Counted from the first letter of the stretch, positions 26,756 through 35,995 are shown. The stretch is DNA of 43,155 nucleotides from Flavobacteriaceae bacterium Ga0077528 (GCA_001464475.1 LNDX01000021.1:1-43155), one strand, 5' to 3'. Numbers and translations: made by a program. Notes: a model not told the origin generated them from the sequence alone.

Positions 26756-28291
26756 ATGGCAGGAGGAAAATTAACCCCTAGACAGAAGATGATTAACCTG
26801 ATGTATTTGGTTTTCATCGCGATGTTGGCAATGAATATGTCAAAAGAAGTCCTTTCGGCTTTTGGTTTGATGAACGAAAAATTTGATGCAGCTAATGCAT
26901 CAGCAACAGCTACAAATGAGCAAATGATGCTTGCTCTTGATACCAAAGCAGCTGAGGCTAAAGGAGAGTTTGCTGTTGCTGCAGTTACTGCGCACAAAGT
27001 TGAAGCTGCAACAAAAAAATTCTATGATTTTGTTGGAACTCTTAAAGCTGAAGTATTAAAAGGTGTTGAAGCTGAAGGTGGAAAGTTACCTTATGAAGCA
27101 ATGGATAAAGCTGATAATTTAGATCACAGTTGGTTTACAGGTGATGGTTACACAAAAAGAGGTAATGAAGTTATTGCTGCTATTGAAGCATATAAAGCTG
27201 ATTTGAATGCAGCTTTAGGAGGAGAAAAAAAATATGCTGCAATCTTGAAAGAGATTACAGGTAAGTTTGATGTAGCTCCAGTTGCTAATAAAGAAGGAGT
27301 AAAAATTAAATATTTAGATTACCACTTTAAAGGTTTTCCAGCAATTGCATCTTTAGCTAAATTAACTGCTTGGCAAAATGATGCTAAGAAAGCTGAATCT
27401 GATGTTATTAGTGCTGCTTTAGGAAAAGCTGCGGTTCAAGCTGCATCTTACAGTAATTACCAAGCTATTGTTGCTCTTGACAAGAATGTATATTTCCAAG
27501 GTGAGCCAGTTACTGGTAAAGTTGTTTTAGGTCGTTATGATGAAAACACAAAACCAACTTCTTTCCAAGGTCCTGGAAAACTTGTAAATGGACAAGCTAT
27601 TATCTCAACTACTGCTGGTGCAGTAGGAGAGCAAAATCTTAGTGGTCAATTTACTTTTGTTGAAGAAGGTAAAACTATTCCATTAAAATTCCAAGGTAAA
27701 TACGTTGTTGTACCACGTCCAAATTCAGCTAACATTTCTGCTGATAAAATGAATGTTGTTTACAGAGGTTTACCAAACCCACTTACAATTTCATTCGCAG
27801 GTATTGGTGATAATAATGTAACTGCATCTGGTCCTGGTGTTTCATCTGCTGGCGGAAAAGGAAAATATAATTTAACTCCAGGAGCTGGTACTGAAGTAAC
27901 CGTTACTGCGTCAGGTAAAATGACAGATGGTAAAGTGGTTTCTGATAAGAAAGTTTTCAGAATTAAAAACATTCCTGCGCCAGCTGGTTCAATCGGAGGT
28001 ACTCCAGGTTATCAAAAAGGTGCTAAATCTCGTTTAGAGGCTTCTACTATTGGAGCAATGTTACCAGATTTTGTTTATGATTTAAATTTTGAAGTTACTC
28101 AATTTGCATTTAAAGTTCCAGGTCAAGCTTCTATTGTTGTTAATGGAAATAAAGTTGACGGAAGATGTAAAGCTGCATTAGCAAGAGCTAAGGCTGGTGA
28201 TCAAATCACAGTATCTGATATAAAAACAAGAGTTAGTGGTGTAAGTGTTGCTATGAAAACTGCAGCACCAGCTATTTACGAAATACAATAA
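26756..28291 (+). CDS. gldM: Gliding motility / T9SS motor protein GldM
   Basis: 511 residues. A single N-terminal membrane helix (about 14-31, INLMYLVFIAMLAMNMS) is followed by a long periplasmic part made of four domains, ending in the AxAKAGDQITVSDIKTR-like region. The start MAGGKLTPRQKMINLMYL is canonical. GldM spans the periplasm and transmits motor rotation from GldL to the GldK/GldN ring. The gene is 54 bp after gldL and 51 bp before gldN. Confidence 0.96.
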   Translation: MAGGKLTPRQKMINLMYLVFIAMLAMNMSKEVLSAFGLMNEKFDAANASATATNEQMMLALDTKAAEAKGEFAVAAVTAHKVEAATKKFYDFVGTLKAEVLKGVEAEGGKLPYEAMDKADNLDHSWFTGDGYTKRGNEVIAAIEAYKADLNAALGGEKKYAAILKEITGKFDVAPVANKEGVKIKYLDYHFKGFPAIASLAKLTAWQNDAKKAESDVISAALGKAAVQAASYSNYQAIVALDKNVYFQGEPVTGKVVLGRYDENTKPTSFQGPGKLVNGQAIISTTAGAVGEQNLSGQFTFVEEGKTIPLKFQGKYVVVPRPNSANISADKMNVVYRGLPNPLTISFAGIGDNNVTASGPGVSSAGGKGKYNLTPGAGTEVTVTASGKMTDGKVVSDKKVFRIKNIPAPAGSIGGTPGYQKGAKSRLEASTIGAMLPDFVYDLNFEVTQFAFKVPGQASIVVNGNKVDGRCKAALARAKAGDQITVSDIKTRVSGVSVAMKTAAPAIYEIQ

Positions 28292-28342
28292 AAATTTAAG
28301 TTTGTCGTTATAAACCTACTTAGATAACTTAGAATAAAAATT

Positions 28343-29257
28343 ATGAAATTGAAAAACTTTTTGTTAGTTGTTTTTAGTGTTGCAGGAACTTATGTTGCTT
28401 CTGCTCAATCTAATTTATTGAATGCTAAAACACCAGATGAGATAGGTAAAAAAACAGCTGCTCAACTTGAGTCTGATAATGACAAACCTCTACCTTATGG
28501 TTATGTTCACGACAGAGATGTTTTGATGGGTAAGACTACTTGGGAGTTAATTGATGTTGATGAAAGAATCAATTTCCCATTGTACTATCCTATTGATACT
28601 GCTTTTGTTGGTAAAGAAAGAAGGTCACTTTTTCAAGTTCTTTTGAATGGTATTAAATCAGGTAAAATCACTGAGGTTTATGGTGATGACTATTTTAATG
28701 CAAAAAAATCTTTGAAAGATATCGAATCTGTTTTTAAATATAGAGATACTACTCAAGCTGGTATTGACGAATTTAATAACTATTATGATGATTACAAATC
28801 TGGAGCAAAAGTTTTATCAGCGGAATTTATAAATGAAACTGTATTAAGTGCAAAAGATGTTTCAGGATATAGAATTAAAGGTTTTTGGTATTTTGATAAG
28901 CGTCAAAGTGAATTAAAGTATAGATTGCTTGCAATTTGTCCAATTGCAATTGAAGCAAGAGACAAGGCTAAAGGTAATACAGATACAATTGATTTGTTTT
29001 GGGTTTATTTCCCATCAATAAGAGACGTATTGCATGAAGCTAAAGCATTTAATGATAAAAATTCAGCTATGCCGTTAACATTCGACCATTTGTTAAATTC
29101 TAGACGTTTCAACGGTGTCATTTACAAAGAAGAAAATGTTTATGGTGACAGAACTATTCAAGATTACATGAAAGATAATGCACAAATGCAATTATTAGAA
29201 TCAGAAAGAGTAAAAGAGAAGATTCGTAATTTTGAGCAAGACATGTGGAACTACTAA
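28343..29257 (+). CDS. gldN: Gliding motility / T9SS protein GldN
   Basis: 304 residues with a signal peptide ending at about ASAQ (residue 22). The mature part has the conserved DDKPLPYGYVHDRDVLMGKT, WELIDVDERINFPLYYP and FNGVIYKEENVYGDRTIQDY blocks. It pairs with GldK in the periplasmic ring. Last gene of the operon, closed by a strong terminator 20 bp downstream. Confidence 0.96.
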   Translation: MKLKNFLLVVFSVAGTYVASAQSNLLNAKTPDEIGKKTAAQLESDNDKPLPYGYVHDRDVLMGKTTWELIDVDERINFPLYYPIDTAFVGKERRSLFQVLLNGIKSGKITEVYGDDYFNAKKSLKDIESVFKYRDTTQAGIDEFNNYYDDYKSGAKVLSAEFINETVLSAKDVSGYRIKGFWYFDKRQSELKYRLLAICPIAIEARDKAKGNTDTIDLFWVYFPSIRDVLHEAKAFNDKNSAMPLTFDHLLNSRRFNGVIYKEENVYGDRTIQDYMKDNAQMQLLESERVKEKIRNFEQDMWNY

Positions 29258-29277
29258 TATTAGTTTTCAAATAATAT

Positions 29278-29308
29278 AAAACTCTTATCGAAAGATAAGA
29301 GTTTTTTT
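29278..29308 (+). terminator. Terminator of gldKLMN
   Basis: Perfect 12-bp stem (AAAACTCTTATC and complement) with a GAAA loop and a run of T. Confidence 0.92.
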
Positions 29309-29348
29309 ATGTCCATTATTTATCTTTACAATCTCTAAGTAACTTTTT

Positions 29349-30416
29349 ATGTTAGATTATATTATTGTTGGTTCTGGTCTTGCGGGTATTGCTTTTTCTG
29401 AAATTGCACTTCAAAATAATAAAACTATTTTGGTTGTAAACAATCAATCTCAAAACTCATCAAGAATTGCTGGAGGATTATATAATCCAGTTATTTTAAA
29501 ACGTTTTAGTGAGGTTTGGCAAGCAGAAGAGCAATTAGAATTGTTGTACAGTTTTTACGCAAATCTTGAAAAAAAGCTACAAATTAAGTTGGATTACAAA
29601 CTGCCACTTTTGCGTAAATTTTATTCAGTAGAAGAACAAAACAATTGGTTCACTGCTTCAGATAAACCCAATCTGTCAAAGTTTCTTTCAACTAATTTAA
29701 TCACCAAGAAATGGAATTCAATTTCTTCACCTTTTAATTTTGGTGAAGTTTTGTATTCTGGTTATGTCGATACAAATTTATTAGTTGATTCATACAAACA
29801 GTTTCTTATTAACCAAAATGCATACTTAGAGGATACCTTTGATTATTCAAATCTAATTATAGATAATGATTTTGTGGTTTATAAAAATTTGAAAGCTAAA
29901 GGAATTGTCTTTGCAGAAGGATTTGGAATGCTTTTAAACCCATTTTTTAATAAATTACCATTAGACGGAACTAAAGGCGAATTATTGCTTATTAAAGCTC
30001 CTAATTTGAATTTAGATGTTATCATGAAATCCTCTATTTTCGTTCTTCCTATTGGAAATGATTTATATAAGGTTGGAGCTACTTACAATTGGGAAGACAA
30101 AACAAATATTCCAACAGAAGCAGCTAAAAAAGAATTAATAGACAATCTAAAAGAATTAATTACATGTGATTTCGAAGTGATAGAACATTATGCAGGTGTT
30201 CGTCCCACTGTTAAGGACAGAAGACCTCTAGTTGGAACACATCCAGTTCATAAAAATCTACATGTTTTAAACGGATTGGGAACAAGAGGTGTTATGCTAG
30301 CACCTGCTATGGCTACTAGTTTATTCAATCATATAGAAAATCAAATTCCTCTTGATAAAAATATTGATATCTTAAGAATTAAGAATTTTGTCTCCAGTTT
30401 TTGTCAAAATGAATAA
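29349..30416 (+). CDS. FAD-dependent oxidoreductase (DAO family)
   Basis: 355 residues. The N terminus has the dinucleotide-binding fold DYIIVGSGLAGIAFSE. Later motifs include SRIAGGLYNPV and the HYAGVRPTVKDRRPLVG segment near the C terminus, typical of D-amino-acid or glycine-oxidase-like enzymes. The natural substrate cannot be told. A TATCTTTA box 20 bp before the ATG is one base off the promoter consensus. Its last 38 bp overlap the convergent DUF983 gene. Confidence 0.85.
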   Translation: MLDYIIVGSGLAGIAFSEIALQNNKTILVVNNQSQNSSRIAGGLYNPVILKRFSEVWQAEEQLELLYSFYANLEKKLQIKLDYKLPLLRKFYSVEEQNNWFTASDKPNLSKFLSTNLITKKWNSISSPFNFGEVLYSGYVDTNLLVDSYKQFLINQNAYLEDTFDYSNLIIDNDFVVYKNLKAKGIVFAEGFGMLLNPFFNKLPLDGTKGELLLIKAPNLNLDVIMKSSIFVLPIGNDLYKVGATYNWEDKTNIPTEAAKKELIDNLKELITCDFEVIEHYAGVRPTVKDRRPLVGTHPVHKNLHVLNGLGTRGVMLAPAMATSLFNHIENQIPLDKNIDILRIKNFVSSFCQNE

Positions 30417-30771
30417 ACATGTTGATGTAAATATTTCTAGCTAGTCTTGCTGTAACAGGCATTAAAAGTAAAATTCCTATTCCCAAAGAGATAAATGAAA
30501 CCTTTACAGATAATCCTAATATTAATTTTGTTATCACAAATATTGCTACGCCAATAGCAACTGTTAATCCATAACTTACGTACATTGCGCCATAAAAAAA
30601 CGAAGGTTCAATTACATATTGAGTTTTGCAATGACTACAAGTTTCATGCATTTTGTATAAAGTATTCAATTTATATGGATTTTTTTCCACATACATACTT
30701 TCTTCATGACATTTTGGACAAGTTCCTGTTAAAATACTATTTAATGTGCTTCCTTTTTTTAACATTTGCAA
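30379..30771 (-). CDS. DUF983 family membrane protein
   Basis: 130 residues. A zinc-ribbon-like half (CPKC at about 18-21 and CSHC in the mid-40s) is followed by two membrane helices (about 60-80 and 88-106) and a short cationic tail. The family is of unknown function and common in Bacteroidota. Its start ATG is at 30771, 11 bp after a perfect -7 box. The 3' end overlaps the convergent oxidoreductase gene by 38 bp, so no terminator fits between them. Confidence 0.85.
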   Translation of the reverse strand: MQMLKKGSTLNSILTGTCPKCHEESMYVEKNPYKLNTLYKMHETCSHCKTQYVIEPSFFYGAMYVSYGLTVAIGVAIFVITKLILGLSVKVSFISLGIGILLLMPVTARLARNIYINMFIHFDKNWRQNS

Positions 30772-30781
30772 AAATTTTTAA

Positions 30782-30789
30782 CAAAGGTA
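30782..30789 (-). promoter_or_regulatory. -7 box of the DUF983 gene
   Basis: TACCTTTG on the minus strand matches TAnnTTTG exactly, 11 bp before the ATG. The leader would be only a few nucleotides long. Confidence 0.5.
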
Positions 30790-30831
30790 CAGCTTTGTAC
30801 TTTTCTTAATGTAACATTTGTCACAAATTAT

Positions 30832-32739
30832 ATGCTTAATATTCACAATTTATCGGTTTCTTTTGGTGGTTCATATCTTTTTGAAGAAGTAACTTTTCGC
30901 TTAGGTTCAGGCGATAGAGTAGGACTTGTTGGAAAAAATGGAGCTGGAAAATCTACAATGCTCAAGATTTTAGCTGGTGATTTCAAACCTGATTCAGGTC
31001 AAATTGCTACAGAAAAAGAAATCAAAATGGGGTTCCTTCGTCAAGATATCGATTTTGAACACGGTAGAACAGTTCTCGAAGAAGCATACGAAGCATTTAC
31101 TGAAATCAAACATGTTGAAAAAAAGCTTGAGGAAATCAATCATCTTCTAGTTACAAGAACCGATTATGAAAGTGAAGAGTACGGTCAAATAATTGAAGAT
31201 TTGTCAGATTATACGCATCGTTTTGAATTACTTGGTGGTTATAATTATGTTGGTGATACCGAAAAAATCCTATTAGGATTAGGATTCAAAAGAGAAGTAT
31301 TTAATGACCAAACCGATACTTTTTCTGGAGGTTGGAGAATGCGTATTGAACTTGCAAAGTTACTTTTACAATCCAATGATATTTTACTTCTTGATGAGCC
31401 AACCAATCACTTAGATATTGAAAGTATCATCTGGTTAGAAGGTTTCTTAAGAAATTTTCCAGGAGTTGTAGTAATCGTTTCTCACGATAAAATGTTTTTA
31501 GATAATGTAACCAATCGTACCATTGAAATTTCTTTAGGAAAAGCATACGATTTCAATAAACCTTATTCTGAATATCTAGAATTGCGTCACGAAATTCGTG
31601 AAAAACAATTGGCAACTCAAAAAAATCAAGCCAAAAAAATTGAAGAAACAGAGAAATTAATCGAGAAATTTCGTGCCAAAGCATCTAAAGCATCTATGGC
31701 GCAATCACTTATTAAAAAACTCGATAAAGTAGAACGTATTGAAGTTGATGAGGACGATAATTCGGTTATGAATATTTCATTTCCAGTTTCAAAAGTTCCA
31801 GGAAAAGTTGTAATTGAAGCCGAAGATGTTATCAAGGCTTACGGCGATAAAGTCATTCTAAAAGACATCTCTTTATTAGTGGAAAGAGGAAGTAAGATTG
31901 CTTTCGTTGGTCAAAATGGTCAAGGAAAATCTACATTCATTAAAGCTATTGTAAACGAGTTTGAATACCAAGGCGAAATTAAACTTGGTCATAACGTTCA
32001 AGTAGGCTATTTTGCTCAAAATCAAGCCGAATATCTTGATGGCGAAATCACGCTATTGCAAACGATGGAAGATGCAGCAACCGATACCAATCGTTCTAAA
32101 GTTAGAGATATGTTAGGTTCGTTTTTATTTCGTGGTGATGATGTAGAAAAGAAAGTAAAAGTGCTTTCTGGAGGTGAGCGTAACCGATTGGCTTTATGTA
32201 AATTATTGCTTCAACCCATCAATGTTCTGGTAATGGATGAGCCTACAAATCACTTAGATATTAAGTCTAAAAACGTACTAAAAGCGGCACTTCAAAAATA
32301 TGAAGGAACACTGTTACTAGTTTCTCACGATAGAGATTTCTTGCAAGGAATGTCAAACATCGTTTACGAATTTAAAGACCAAAAAATAAAAGAATATCTT
32401 GGTGATATCAACTTTTTCTTAGAACAACGCAATATGGAAAACATGCGCGAAGTAGAGAAAAAAGATGTAGCTAAAAAAGAAGCTCCAAAAGAAAATTCAA
32501 AAACTTCTTATGAAGATCAAAAGAAAAATAAGTCACTTCAAAATCGGCTTAGCAAGATAGAAAGTCAAATTCAACAACTCGAAAAAGATATTCAAAATGA
32601 TGATAAAGCTTTGGCTTCTAATTATGACAAACACCTTGAAGACGCTAATTTTTTTATAGCATACAACAAGAAAAAAGCCGAATTAGATAAATTACTAGAA
32701 GATTGGGAAGTTGTACAAGGAGAAATTGATAGTTTATAA
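30832..32739 (+). CDS. ABC-F family ATP-binding protein
   Basis: 635 residues from the ATG at 30832 (MLNIHNLSVSFGGSYLFEE). The frame is open 22 codons further upstream, but that stretch overlaps the divergent promoter and does not look like ABC-F. Two ABC domains have Walker A GKNGAGKST and GQNGQGKST, signatures FSGGWRMRIELAKLL and LSGGERNRLALCKLL, and two LLLDEPTNHLD-type Walker B motifs. There are no membrane helices. A C-terminal coiled coil (SKIESQIQQLEKDI) resembles Uup. ABC-F proteins act on ribosomes. Which subfamily, and whether it gives antibiotic resistance, is not clear. Confidence 0.92.
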   Translation: MLNIHNLSVSFGGSYLFEEVTFRLGSGDRVGLVGKNGAGKSTMLKILAGDFKPDSGQIATEKEIKMGFLRQDIDFEHGRTVLEEAYEAFTEIKHVEKKLEEINHLLVTRTDYESEEYGQIIEDLSDYTHRFELLGGYNYVGDTEKILLGLGFKREVFNDQTDTFSGGWRMRIELAKLLLQSNDILLLDEPTNHLDIESIIWLEGFLRNFPGVVVIVSHDKMFLDNVTNRTIEISLGKAYDFNKPYSEYLELRHEIREKQLATQKNQAKKIEETEKLIEKFRAKASKASMAQSLIKKLDKVERIEVDEDDNSVMNISFPVSKVPGKVVIEAEDVIKAYGDKVILKDISLLVERGSKIAFVGQNGQGKSTFIKAIVNEFEYQGEIKLGHNVQVGYFAQNQAEYLDGEITLLQTMEDAATDTNRSKVRDMLGSFLFRGDDVEKKVKVLSGGERNRLALCKLLLQPINVLVMDEPTNHLDIKSKNVLKAALQKYEGTLLLVSHDRDFLQGMSNIVYEFKDQKIKEYLGDINFFLEQRNMENMREVEKKDVAKKEAPKENSKTSYEDQKKNKSLQNRLSKIESQIQQLEKDIQNDDKALASNYDKHLEDANFFIAYNKKKAELDKLLEDWEVVQGEIDSL

Positions 32740-32744
32740 TTCTC

Positions 32745-33125
32745 ATGAACAAATATATAAAGCCATCAAATCTGCATTTAAGCATTTCAATTTTTATTGT
32801 AGCTAATATTGCATTGATTTATGGATTTAAACCCGACTTATGGTTTGATGTAAAAGTACTAACCATTGATGAGCTAAACATTTACAAAGCAATTATGGGA
32901 GTTTATATCGCTTTTTCATCCTTATGGTTTGTCGGAATTACAAATGAAAAATTCTGGCAAACAGCAACAATTTCAAACTTTCTATTCATGTTTGGTTTAG
33001 CTTTCGGAAGAATAGTAAGCATTATTTTCGACGGAATTCCATCAACACTATTTTTATTAGGAACAATAGGTGAACTAATCTTAGGGTTTTACGCTTTTCA
33101 TCAATTCAAAAAATCAAAAGTATAA
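32745..33125 (+). CDS. DUF4345-like small membrane protein
   Basis: 126 residues with four predicted membrane helices (about 12-28, 48-66, 74-94, 98-118). The loop FGRIVSIIFDGIPS fits DUF4345-type proteins. It starts 5 bp after the ABC-F gene and is probably co-transcribed. Function unknown. Confidence 0.75.
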   Translation: MNKYIKPSNLHLSISIFIVANIALIYGFKPDLWFDVKVLTIDELNIYKAIMGVYIAFSSLWFVGITNEKFWQTATISNFLFMFGLAFGRIVSIIFDGIPSTLFLLGTIGELILGFYAFHQFKKSKV

Positions 33126-33140
33126 GTAGATTCTAAGAAG

Positions 33141-33210
33141 CTAATCCAACATCTAACATCCAACATCTAACATCTAACATCCATCCTCCAACCTCAAACC
33201 CCCAACTTCC
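33141..33210 (-). repeat. Heptamer array running into the acyltransferase gene
   Basis: Ten consecutive 7-bp units (plus strand): CTAATCC, AACATCT, AACATCC, AACATCT, AACATCT, AACATCC, ATCCTCC, AACCTCA, AACCCCC, AACTTCC. The acyltransferase stop codon (33174-33176) is inside the fifth unit, so the last 11 residues of that protein are encoded by the array. Confidence 0.85.
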
Positions 33211-34352
33211 TTAAAAGGATGTCTTATTTGCCATTCCGCTTCTGGTTCTAATTTCTTAAAAATATATTCAATGTATTTGTTTATCAGTTTATTATTATGA
33301 TAAATAAAACCCGACATATTCACTGGAATTGCACCAATAGAACTCTTTATTTCTAAAGCAGTTCTTCCAAATATTATTTTTTCAAAACCTTTTTCAATAC
33401 CATATTCCGTCATGTTGTAAAGCATATTCAAATACAGCATATTTTCTTTTTGAACTTGTGAATCATAACCTAAAAAGTAGGTTTCTAACACAGTGCCATT
33501 AAGAAGAATTGTATGAAATCCAACTAATTTATCTTTTAGAAAGTAACCAAAAATCAGAAAGTGATTTTGACATTGCTTCTTCATTGTAGAAAAATGATTT
33601 TTTGCCAAAAAGAAGGTGTTGAAAGGTGCATTTTTAGCTACATAATGGTACAAATCGTAAATAGTTTCTTCATGTAAAACTACTTGTTCAAATGTCAATT
33701 CTTTAACAACAATTCCGTCAAACTTCTTGTGAGCTCGTTTGTATTGATCGCGGTATTTTTTAGAAAATGAAGCAATATAATCTTCTTTGTTTTTCCATTT
33801 TTTGTCCAAATAGAAAATCATATTTGGTTGCGTATTAAACTCGTATGTATTAGACAGACTAAATTTTTTCAATTCAACTGAGCAATGTTCATAGAAATCT
33901 TTAAATGAAACCAAATGAATTTTAATCTTTTTATTCTTGAAATAAGTGGTTATCTCTTTAGCAGATTCCATTAAAATTTCGCTGATGTGCTCAAAATCAA
34001 TTACTTTAGAAAAAGCATAACCATTTTGACCAGTAATCATATTATTTCCAATAAATAAAGTATGTGAAGCGAAGTTTTTAAAAATAAAGTTTCTAATAAA
34101 AGTCTTAAAACACTTATCTCTTTCACCAAAAGATTCTAACTTATTTAAGTCTAAATATTGCGCCAATGAAACACCAATAAGTTCTTGATTTTCAAATGTC
34201 CCAATATAAAAACATTGCATATTTGTTGGTGCCGATTTTTCGAGAACCTCCAAGTAATGCGTTTGAAGAAAAACATTAGATACAGCCACATCATCCCAGT
34301 TATTTGGGAGTTCTTTAATGTGGTTATATATTTTAAAAGTAAGTCCTTTCAC
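33174..34352 (-). CDS. GNAT/FemAB-like acyltransferase family protein
   Basis: About 392 residues from the GTG at 34352 (MKGLTFKIYNHIKELPNNW). An in-frame GTG at 34370 lies inside a terminator stem and its promoter box, so it is rejected. The double-GNAT layout and motifs FSKKYRDQYKRAHKKFDG, FLIFGYFLKDKLVGFHTILL and YLNMLYNMTEYGIEKGFEKI fit the CelD/FemAB-like acetyltransferase group. The acceptor is unknown; cell-envelope or peptidoglycan-related acylation is typical. The C-terminal EVGGLRLEDGC is coded by a heptamer array and is probably an acquired tail. Confidence 0.8.
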   Translation of the reverse strand: MKGLTFKIYNHIKELPNNWDDVAVSNVFLQTHYLEVLEKSAPTNMQCFYIGTFENQELIGVSLAQYLDLNKLESFGERDKCFKTFIRNFIFKNFASHTLFIGNNMITGQNGYAFSKVIDFEHISEILMESAKEITTYFKNKKIKIHLVSFKDFYEHCSVELKKFSLSNTYEFNTQPNMIFYLDKKWKNKEDYIASFSKKYRDQYKRAHKKFDGIVVKELTFEQVVLHEETIYDLYHYVAKNAPFNTFFLAKNHFSTMKKQCQNHFLIFGYFLKDKLVGFHTILLNGTVLETYFLGYDSQVQKENMLYLNMLYNMTEYGIEKGFEKIIFGRTALEIKSSIGAIPVNMSGFIYHNNKLINKYIEYIFKKLEPEAEWQIRHPFKEVGGLRLEDGC

Positions 34353-34354
34353 AA

Positions 34355-34385
34355 TAAAAAATCGCTCCACAAAAGTAGAGCGATT
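34355..34385 (-). terminator. DUF1761 terminator whose loop holds the next promoter's -7 box
   Basis: Stem AATCGCTC (34360-34367) with GAGCGATT (34378-34385), 10-nt loop, and a T run on the minus strand. It lies 21 bp after the DUF1761 stop. The loop sequence on the minus strand is TACTTTTGTG, which contains TACTTTTG (34377-34370), a perfect -7 box for the acyltransferase gene. Confidence 0.8.
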
Positions 34386-34406
34386 CGATTATAATTAAAT
34401 GTTAAA

Positions 34407-34883
34407 TTATTGCATTGCACAGATAATTCCACCCATTATCATGCAAGAAACAACCCAGTATCCTCCAGCAATCAAAACATATTTCCAACTTCTTCTTTCA
34501 TATAGAGCGCCAACTCCAATTACAGGTAAAGCAAAGAAAAGCCCTGTCATAAAACCATGTAAAGCTCCATGTTTGAAAGTTCTAAAAGCAGTTCCATGAG
34601 CTTTCATAAATTCAATATACTGTGGATCTGAAACGTTTCCTTCAACAGTGCCAAATACACCAAACTGATGAATAACTAAGAATTGTAAAATAAATGAAAT
34701 AAAGAAGGCATAAAGAATAGACATTGCAAAAATGGCTACCATGTTTGTTCCTTCCATTTTTTCCATTGTTGTTCCAGATTCTTTCATCCAAATGTTTCCA
34801 AATACTTTTGGATTATACCAAATAAATCCTACTGCCAAAGTAGATAATGCAGCAAGAAGTAATGCTAAAAAGTTAATTTCCAT
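34407..34883 (-). CDS. DUF1761 family membrane protein
   Basis: 158 residues with four membrane helices (about 5-25, 50-72, 105-125, 135-155). The N terminus LAVGFIWYNPKVFGNIWMKESG is the family hallmark. Function unknown. It is a single-gene unit with its own terminator. Confidence 0.85.
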   Translation of the reverse strand: MEINFLALLLAALSTLAVGFIWYNPKVFGNIWMKESGTTMEKMEGTNMVAIFAMSILYAFFISFILQFLVIHQFGVFGTVEGNVSDPQYIEFMKAHGTAFRTFKHGALHGFMTGLFFALPVIGVGALYERRSWKYVLIAGGYWVVSCMIMGGIICAMQ

Positions 34884-35066
34884 AAATAATGTTTTATTGG
34901 TTAGTATAACAAATATATAAAAAAAGATAAATTAAAAAATAAATATTATTTGTAGGATAAAATTTATAAAATATATTAAAATTATAAAAAATAATGCATT
35001 TCATCGATTTTATTTGCTTATAAACGATAAATTTAATTGTTTTACATCTCAATAAATCAAACCATT

Positions 35067-35921
35067 ATGAAAGCAACAATTACACTTTTAGTTACTTTAT
35101 TCTTTTCAGCAACGATGTTTGCAGAAGTTACATTGCTTGAAAAAAACGCTTTAGTTAGCTTAAACAAGGCAACTAATGGAGAACAATGGATTACAAAATG
35201 GAATCTTAATAATCCAGTGAACACTTGGTTTGGTGTAAAAGTGATTAACGATAAAGTTGTTGCTATTGATTTGTCTAATAATAATTTGTCAGGGACATTA
35301 CCACAAGAATTGTCAAATTTAAAATTTTTGCAAACTTTAAATTTATTTAAGAATAATATTGAAGGTTCTTTGCCAACAACTATCGGCGAATTGAAGTCAC
35401 TTCAAGTACTTGATGTTTCTTTCAATAAATTATCAGGATCTTTGCCATCAGAAATAACTTCAATGATTTCTTTGAAGGAAATTCATTTGTTTATGAATAA
35501 TCTTTCTGGTGAATTGCCAAGTACAATTGGAGCTTTAAAAAATTTACAAGTTTTATCTCTATACAACAATGATTTTTCTGGTGTGTTGCCTGAATCTTTA
35601 TACAACTTAAAATCACTTAGAGTTCTTCAATTGAATAGTAATAAATTTTCAGGTGAATTAAGTAGTTTGGTTTCTAACCTTGTTGCTTTAGAAAGTTTAA
35701 GCCTTTTTGATAATAAAATGAATGGTCAAGTGCCATTAAATTTAGAAAAATTATCAAATTTGACAGAAATGAATATTTCTTACAATAATTTTAATGGACT
35801 AGTGTCTAGAAAATTAGCAAAGAAAGATATGTTGAGTTTAACAATGGTTGATCAATATGGAGTAGCTTCTACTTTAAAAGTTGAAATGGATAAAGATAAA
35901 GCTGTAGCTTCAGAAGAATAA
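35067..35921 (+). CDS. Exported plant-type leucine-rich-repeat protein
   Basis: 284 residues from the ATG at 35067 (the frame is open from a TTG at 35037, but only the ATG gives a proper signal peptide, MKATITLLVTLFFSATMFA). An N-terminal cap with WITKWNLNNPVNTWFGV resembles the LRRNT_2 cap of plant receptors, without its cysteines. Eight LRRs of 24 residues follow from about residue 64, of the plant-specific form LxxLxxLxLxxNxLxGxLP. There is no type IX C-terminal sorting domain and no lipobox, so it is probably periplasmic or released. Ligand unknown. A terminator follows. Confidence 0.88.
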   Translation: MKATITLLVTLFFSATMFAEVTLLEKNALVSLNKATNGEQWITKWNLNNPVNTWFGVKVINDKVVAIDLSNNNLSGTLPQELSNLKFLQTLNLFKNNIEGSLPTTIGELKSLQVLDVSFNKLSGSLPSEITSMISLKEIHLFMNNLSGELPSTIGALKNLQVLSLYNNDFSGVLPESLYNLKSLRVLQLNSNKFSGELSSLVSNLVALESLSLFDNKMNGQVPLNLEKLSNLTEMNISYNNFNGLVSRKLAKKDMLSLTMVDQYGVASTLKVEMDKDKAVASEE

Positions 35922-35945
35922 TAATAAAAGTATTTTTATATAATT

Positions 35946-35979
35946 AAAACCTTGGTGAATATTCATTGAGGTTTTTTTT
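35946..35979 (+). terminator. Terminator of the LRR gene
   Basis: Imperfect 15-bp stem (AAAACCT ... AGGTTTT outside, TGAAT/ATTCA inside, three mismatches between) followed by eight T. Confidence 0.75.
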
Positions 35980-35995
35980 GTTAAATTAAAATTTC

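Noticed and set aside
30766..30831. Upstream extension of the ABC-F gene
   Set aside because: It overlaps the start and promoter of the divergent DUF983 gene, and the ABC-F N terminus begins at MLNIHNLSVSFGG.
34353..34370. GTG at 34370 as the acyltransferase start
   Set aside because: It lies in the stem/loop of a terminator and overlaps the -7 box, so the mRNA would begin after or within it.
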